A stretch of DNA of 64,000 nucleotides from G965229605 sp965229605 (GTDB lineage: Bacteria > Pseudomonadota > Alphaproteobacteria > CBDDJK01), in contig OZ245892.1 of NCBI GenBank assembly GCA_965229605.1, forward strand, positions 2,663,876 to 2,727,875, in the 5' to 3' direction. The position numbers and the translations under genes are program-made. Position 1 is the stretch's first letter, and each line of letters opens with the position of its first letter. Positions 61,690 to 64,000 of this stretch are shown here, piece after piece. The notes below the pieces were generated by a model, which saw nothing but the letters and a program-made list of their open reading frames with translations, did no database searches and had not been told where the DNA came from.

Positions 61690-61820
61690 ATAATGCAGTG
61701 CAGCAAAAGCTCCTGCTGTATCTCATATCGAAGGTGATCTGTTCCTCCTCCCCTCCTAGACAGGCATACTTCGATCATGCCCCCTGGTGGTTTACTCCTC
61801 CCTCCACCAGGGGGTTTTTT
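61690..61820 (+). ncRNA. Candidate cuckoo/CcsR/alpha-r14-like small RNA with anti-Shine-Dalgarno loops
   Basis: Two stem-loops lie on the plus strand in the hisF-lpxD gap, opposite to both genes. Stem-loop 1 (61727-61775) pairs ATCGAAG with CTTCGAT and CTGT with ACAG, exposing TCCTCCTCCCCTCCTAG. Stem-loop 2 (61780-61814) is a perfect 11-base terminator stem with loop TTTACTCCTCCCT. Both loops carry CTCCTCC-type motifs complementary to ribosome-binding sites, the hallmark of alphaproteobacterial cuckoo RNAs (CcsR in Rhodobacter, alpha-r14 in Sinorhizobium). The 5' end is not known; candidate -10-like sequences occur near 61675-61690. No DUF1127 gene is adjacent. Confidence 0.6.
61780..61820 (+). 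terminator. Strong rho-independent terminator of the candidate sRNA
   Basis: CCCCCTGGTGG (61780-61790) pairs perfectly with CCACCAGGGGG (61804-61814) and is followed by six Ts (61815-61820). The T tract shows that it acts on plus-strand transcription, where no protein gene lies just upstream. Confidence 0.88.
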
Positions 61821-61851
61821 ATGTGCGCTATAGCCTTCCTCTTCATAATCT

Positions 61852-62871
61852 TTAGGGCGATTTCTTGCGGGCCAGCTTTTGCACCACGGCCTCCCGCCGT
61901 CGCCATTCCGCAATCGGGCGGGCCGGGAATCCACCGCTGATCTGGCCCGGTGGAATCGGACGGGTAACCCCGCCGCGCCCGGCGATCATCGCTCTCTCCC
62001 CAATTTCAAGATGCCCGGAACAGGCACTTTGGCCGCCCATAACCACATAATCACCCAGCTTGGCGGACCCGGCAATCCCGACCTGTGCCGCCAACACACA
62101 GCCCTTTCCGATAACGACATTATGGGCAATATGCACAAGGTTATCAAGCCGCGTGCCGTCCCCGATCACTGTATCATCGCTCATACCACGGTCGATGGTG
62201 CTATTGGCCCCGATTTCAACCGAATCACCGATCCGGACACGCCCAAGCTGCGGCAAGTCAACATGCGTTGCCCCCATGGCAAACCCAAAGCCGCAGGTGC
62301 CAATGCGCACCCCTTCATGAAGGATACATTCCTGCCCAACCAGACAAAATTCCAGGCTTGCGCCGCTGCCGATCCGGGTTTTTGCTCCGACTTTCACCCC
62401 GCGCCCGATGACAACCCCCGCCCCAAGGATGCAATCCGGCCCGATTTCAGCCCCGGGTCCAATGATGCAAAACGGGCCGATTTCTGCCCCGGGATCAACC
62501 GTGGCTGTGGGGTCTATAACCGCCGACGAATGGCAGCCGCTGACCGCTTGCCGGACCGGATAGAATTTCTGGGCAATCAGGGCAAAGCCGCGATAAGGAT
62601 TATCGGATAAAAGACAATAGGTTCCTGTGGGGGCCTTTGCGGCATCTTCAGGGCGGCAGATGACGGCTCCGGCACGGGTTTTGGTCAATTCCTCGGCATA
62701 TTTCGGGTTAGAAAGAAAGCTCAGACAGTCTTTTCCTGCCTGATGCAAGGGGCCGATATCCGTAACAAGAAAATCTTCTGCTGCAGGGTTGGCAAGATTT
62801 GCATCGGCAATCGCTGCTAGCTCGCTCAAGGAAAAAGGACCTGCCCTGTCGAAAAAGGCCGGATCGCTCAC
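61852..62871 (-). CDS. lpxD: UDP-3-O-acylglucosamine N-acyltransferase
   Basis: A 339-residue left-handed beta-helix acyltransferase. The N-terminal uridine-binding domain has FSLSELAAIADAN and LSFLSNPKYAEEL. The hexapeptide repeats run from about 110 to 300 (IDPTATVDPGAEIGPFCIIG; VDLPQLGRVRIGDSVEIGANSTIDRG; IAHNVVIGKGCVLAAQVGIAGSAKLGDYVVMGG) with the catalytic His in NLVHIAHNV. It adds the second acyl chain in lipid A synthesis. It overlaps the OmpH-like gene by four bases. The usual fabZ-lpxA genes do not follow. Confidence 0.95.
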   Translation of the reverse strand: MSDPAFFDRAGPFSLSELAAIADANLANPAAEDFLVTDIGPLHQAGKDCLSFLSNPKYAEELTKTRAGAVICRPEDAAKAPTGTYCLLSDNPYRGFALIAQKFYPVRQAVSGCHSSAVIDPTATVDPGAEIGPFCIIGPGAEIGPDCILGAGVVIGRGVKVGAKTRIGSGASLEFCLVGQECILHEGVRIGTCGFGFAMGATHVDLPQLGRVRIGDSVEIGANSTIDRGMSDDTVIGDGTRLDNLVHIAHNVVIGKGCVLAAQVGIAGSAKLGDYVVMGGQSACSGHLEIGERAMIAGRGGVTRPIPPGQISGGFPARPIAEWRRREAVVQKLARKKSP

Positions 62872-63569
62872 TCTCTCGCCTCGGCACTTTCAGGCTGCAT
62901 TGGCGGAATATCGATGGTCTGCATGCTCTGATCCAGCTGTTCAACCACGCGACTGGTGATGTCCAGCGCATTCCGGTAAATAACCAGCACTTCCTCTGCA
63001 TTGGAATCATTCAACAATAGATCAAGCTGCAAATCCTGCGCGACTGTCCTGATGGCTTCGGTCAGCGCATTCTGCATGTTGTTGCGGGCCAGTGCCAATC
63101 GCTCATCAAGGGTTTGTTTGCGCTGATTATAGGATGTCTGCATCTTGGCAATTTTCTCGCTAAGGGCTGACGTTTTTTCCTGCAAAACCAGCGGATCCAG
63201 AAGAGCACGTTGCTGTTCAATCTCGGCGGCTTCGTCTCTAAGCTGACTTTCTTCGGCACTATAGGCCTGAACAAGTTCGGCGTTCAGGGCTTTGGCCTGC
63301 CGCTCATAATCAGACCAGACCGCGCTTGTCCGCAAAGCCGGTACCATCTTGATCACCGCAATACGTATATTTTCAAAAGAAGAATCTAGTGCGCCTTCCT
63401 GTTGATCTTTCGTTTTTGCCTCATCGGATTGGGCCTTTATATCCTGCAAGGGAAGTAAAAGCAGGAGTCCCAGACTTAAAATGAGGGCGATACCATATAA
63501 AACAGGGGGATAGTCCCGAAAAATCATTATTCTGGGAGTCATTATTCTGGGGGGCTGGATCACGCGCAT
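62868..63569 (-). CDS. OmpH/Skp-family periplasmic chaperone
   Basis: A 233-residue protein. A membrane/signal segment (VLYGIALILSLGLLLLLPLQDIKA) is followed by the OmpH coiled-coil region: IAVIKMVPALRTSAVWSDYERQAKALNAEL, ELLDPLVLQEK-like helices and RNNMQNALTEAIRTVAQDLQLDLLLNDSN. Skp-like proteins escort outer-membrane proteins to BamA. It starts six bases after the bamA stop. The N terminus is uncertain: a duplicated CCCAGAATAATGA near the start gives three possible ATG codons, and none has a clear ribosome site. Confidence 0.85.
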   Translation of the reverse strand: MRVIQPPRIMTPRIMIFRDYPPVLYGIALILSLGLLLLLPLQDIKAQSDEAKTKDQQEGALDSSFENIRIAVIKMVPALRTSAVWSDYERQAKALNAELVQAYSAEESQLRDEAAEIEQQRALLDPLVLQEKTSALSEKIAKMQTSYNQRKQTLDERLALARNNMQNALTEAIRTVAQDLQLDLLLNDSNAEEVLVIYRNALDITSRVVEQLDQSMQTIDIPPMQPESAEARE

Positions 63570-63575
63570 GCAGGC

Positions 63576-63998
63576 CTAAAAGCGGGTGCCAAAATTGATA
63601 CGGAAGGATTCAGTCTTGTCGTCATCCGTCTTTTTCAAGGCCTTTGCATAGTCAAGCCGGATCGGGCCAAAGGGGGAGCGCCAGCTCATCCCGACGCCTG
63701 AGCCCACCCGCAGTGAATCATCATCAACGATATTGCTGCCTGAATCTTCAAGCTCGCTGAGGGTGCCGACATCGGTAAAGACGCTGCCTTTGATGCCATA
63801 TTCTTCGGGCAATCCCAGAGGGAAGGAGAGTTCGATTGTGCCTGTGGCATAGCGTTCGCCGCCGAGGGCATCGGTTGTGGTTGTGTCGCGAGGTCCGACG
63901 CCACCGCTGGAGAAGCCGCGCAAACTGTCGCCACCAAGGAAGAAGCGATCACTGACGCGCAATTCATCGCCGAAGTTATTGATGAGACCGAAGGTGCT
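63576..63998 (-). CDS. bamA: Outer membrane protein assembly factor BamA (C-terminal part, 5' end outside window)
   Basis: The last 140 residues of the beta-barrel, running off the right edge. RFFLGGDSLRGFSSGGVGPRD contains the conserved GGxxSLRGF-type L6 loop segment, followed by GGERYATGTIELSFPLG, GSVFTDVGTL, and VGSGVGMSWRSPFGPIRLDYA, ending in RINFGTRF with a C-terminal Phe. BamA inserts barrel proteins in the outer membrane. With ompH and lpxD it forms the conserved envelope cluster. Confidence 0.95.
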   Translation of the reverse strand, partial: STFGLINNFGDELRVSDRFFLGGDSLRGFSSGGVGPRDTTTTDALGGERYATGTIELSFPLGLPEEYGIKGSVFTDVGTLSELEDSGSNIVDDDSLRVGSGVGMSWRSPFGPIRLDYAKALKKTDDDKTESFRINFGTRF

Positions 63999-64000
63999 GG

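Noticed and set aside
61693..61737. A 14-codon cysteine-rich frame (ATG to TGA) at the 5' side of the sRNA candidate
   Set aside because: Too short, no ribosome site visible, and its end overlaps the first hairpin; conservation data would be needed.
61659..61940. A 93-codon plus-strand frame through the sRNA and terminator
   Set aside because: It crosses a strong terminator and runs antisense into lpxD; no domain is visible.

Overview
The window is chromosomal DNA of a Gram-negative alphaproteobacterium. The evidence is a COQ9-type ubiquinone protein, an ECF sigma/NrsF pair, a general L-amino acid ABC transporter (aapJQMP), two TRAP transporters, DUF3576 and DUF2336 proteins, a dimethylglycine/sarcosine-dehydrogenase-like flavoprotein and a bamA-ompH-lpxD envelope cluster. 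I see no rRNA, tRNA or CRISPR. Lower-rank taxonomy cannot be fixed from sequence reading; a marine or Rhodospirillales-like lineage is a guess.

Layout. 1-8.4 kb (minus strand): partial enolase-superfamily dehydratase, MAF/DUF115 protein, DUF2336 protein, COQ9, citramalate synthase, BolA-family protein, NrsF and its ECF sigma factor. 8.5-12.8 kb (plus): acetolactate synthase large subunit, 3-hydroxybutyrate dehydrogenase, NAD synthetase. 12.8-15.2 kb: an Eco29kI-type restriction-modification pair followed by a 277-bp MITE-like element with 34-bp terminal inverted repeats. 15.2-19.5 kb: aapJQMP. 19.6-27.3 kb: a TRAP transporter with a YihV-like kinase, a LacD/YihT-family aldolase, a fucose-isomerase-like protein and a Gfo/Idh/MocA protein, which together look like a sulfosugar (sulfoquinovose) degradation operon. 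27.4-28.6 kb: UspA and Nfu proteins. 28.7-33.3 kb: a single 1517-residue TIR-NACHT-pentapeptide-WD40 protein with eleven near-identical 42-residue repeats, read from a consensus promoter that predicts a leaderless mRNA; this is a probable immune (STAND/NLR-like) protein.

33.3-40.5 kb: CAP-domain protein, EamA transporter, DMGDH-like flavoprotein, acyl-CoA dehydrogenase, a small membrane protein and two acetyltransferases. 40.5-46.1 kb: a second TRAP transporter whose small permease is fused to a TM2-like/coiled-coil front end, then ferrochelatase and UbiE. 46.2-49.7 kb: sulfotransferase, glycosyltransferase, PagL-type lipid A deacylase, HAD phosphatase, YciI-like protein. 49.7-60.7 kb: lytic transglycosylase, NYN protein, S41 protease, FolP, CnoX-like thioredoxin, Lon-substrate-binding-domain protein, DUF3576, LeuS, LptE. 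60.8-64 kb (minus): HisF, LpxD, OmpH/Skp-like and the end of BamA. Between hisF and lpxD, on the plus strand, is a candidate small RNA with two stem-loops, each exposing a CUCCUCC anti-Shine-Dalgarno motif, like the alphaproteobacterial cuckoo/CcsR/alpha-r14 RNAs.

The main leads are the sulfosugar-type operon, the TIR-NACHT-WD40 protein with its hypervariable repeats and leaderless promoter, the cuckoo-like sRNA, the Eco29kI-like system with all six catalytic positions at the same numbers as I recall for Eco29kI, and the MITE-like repeat that also supplies the stop codon of folP.
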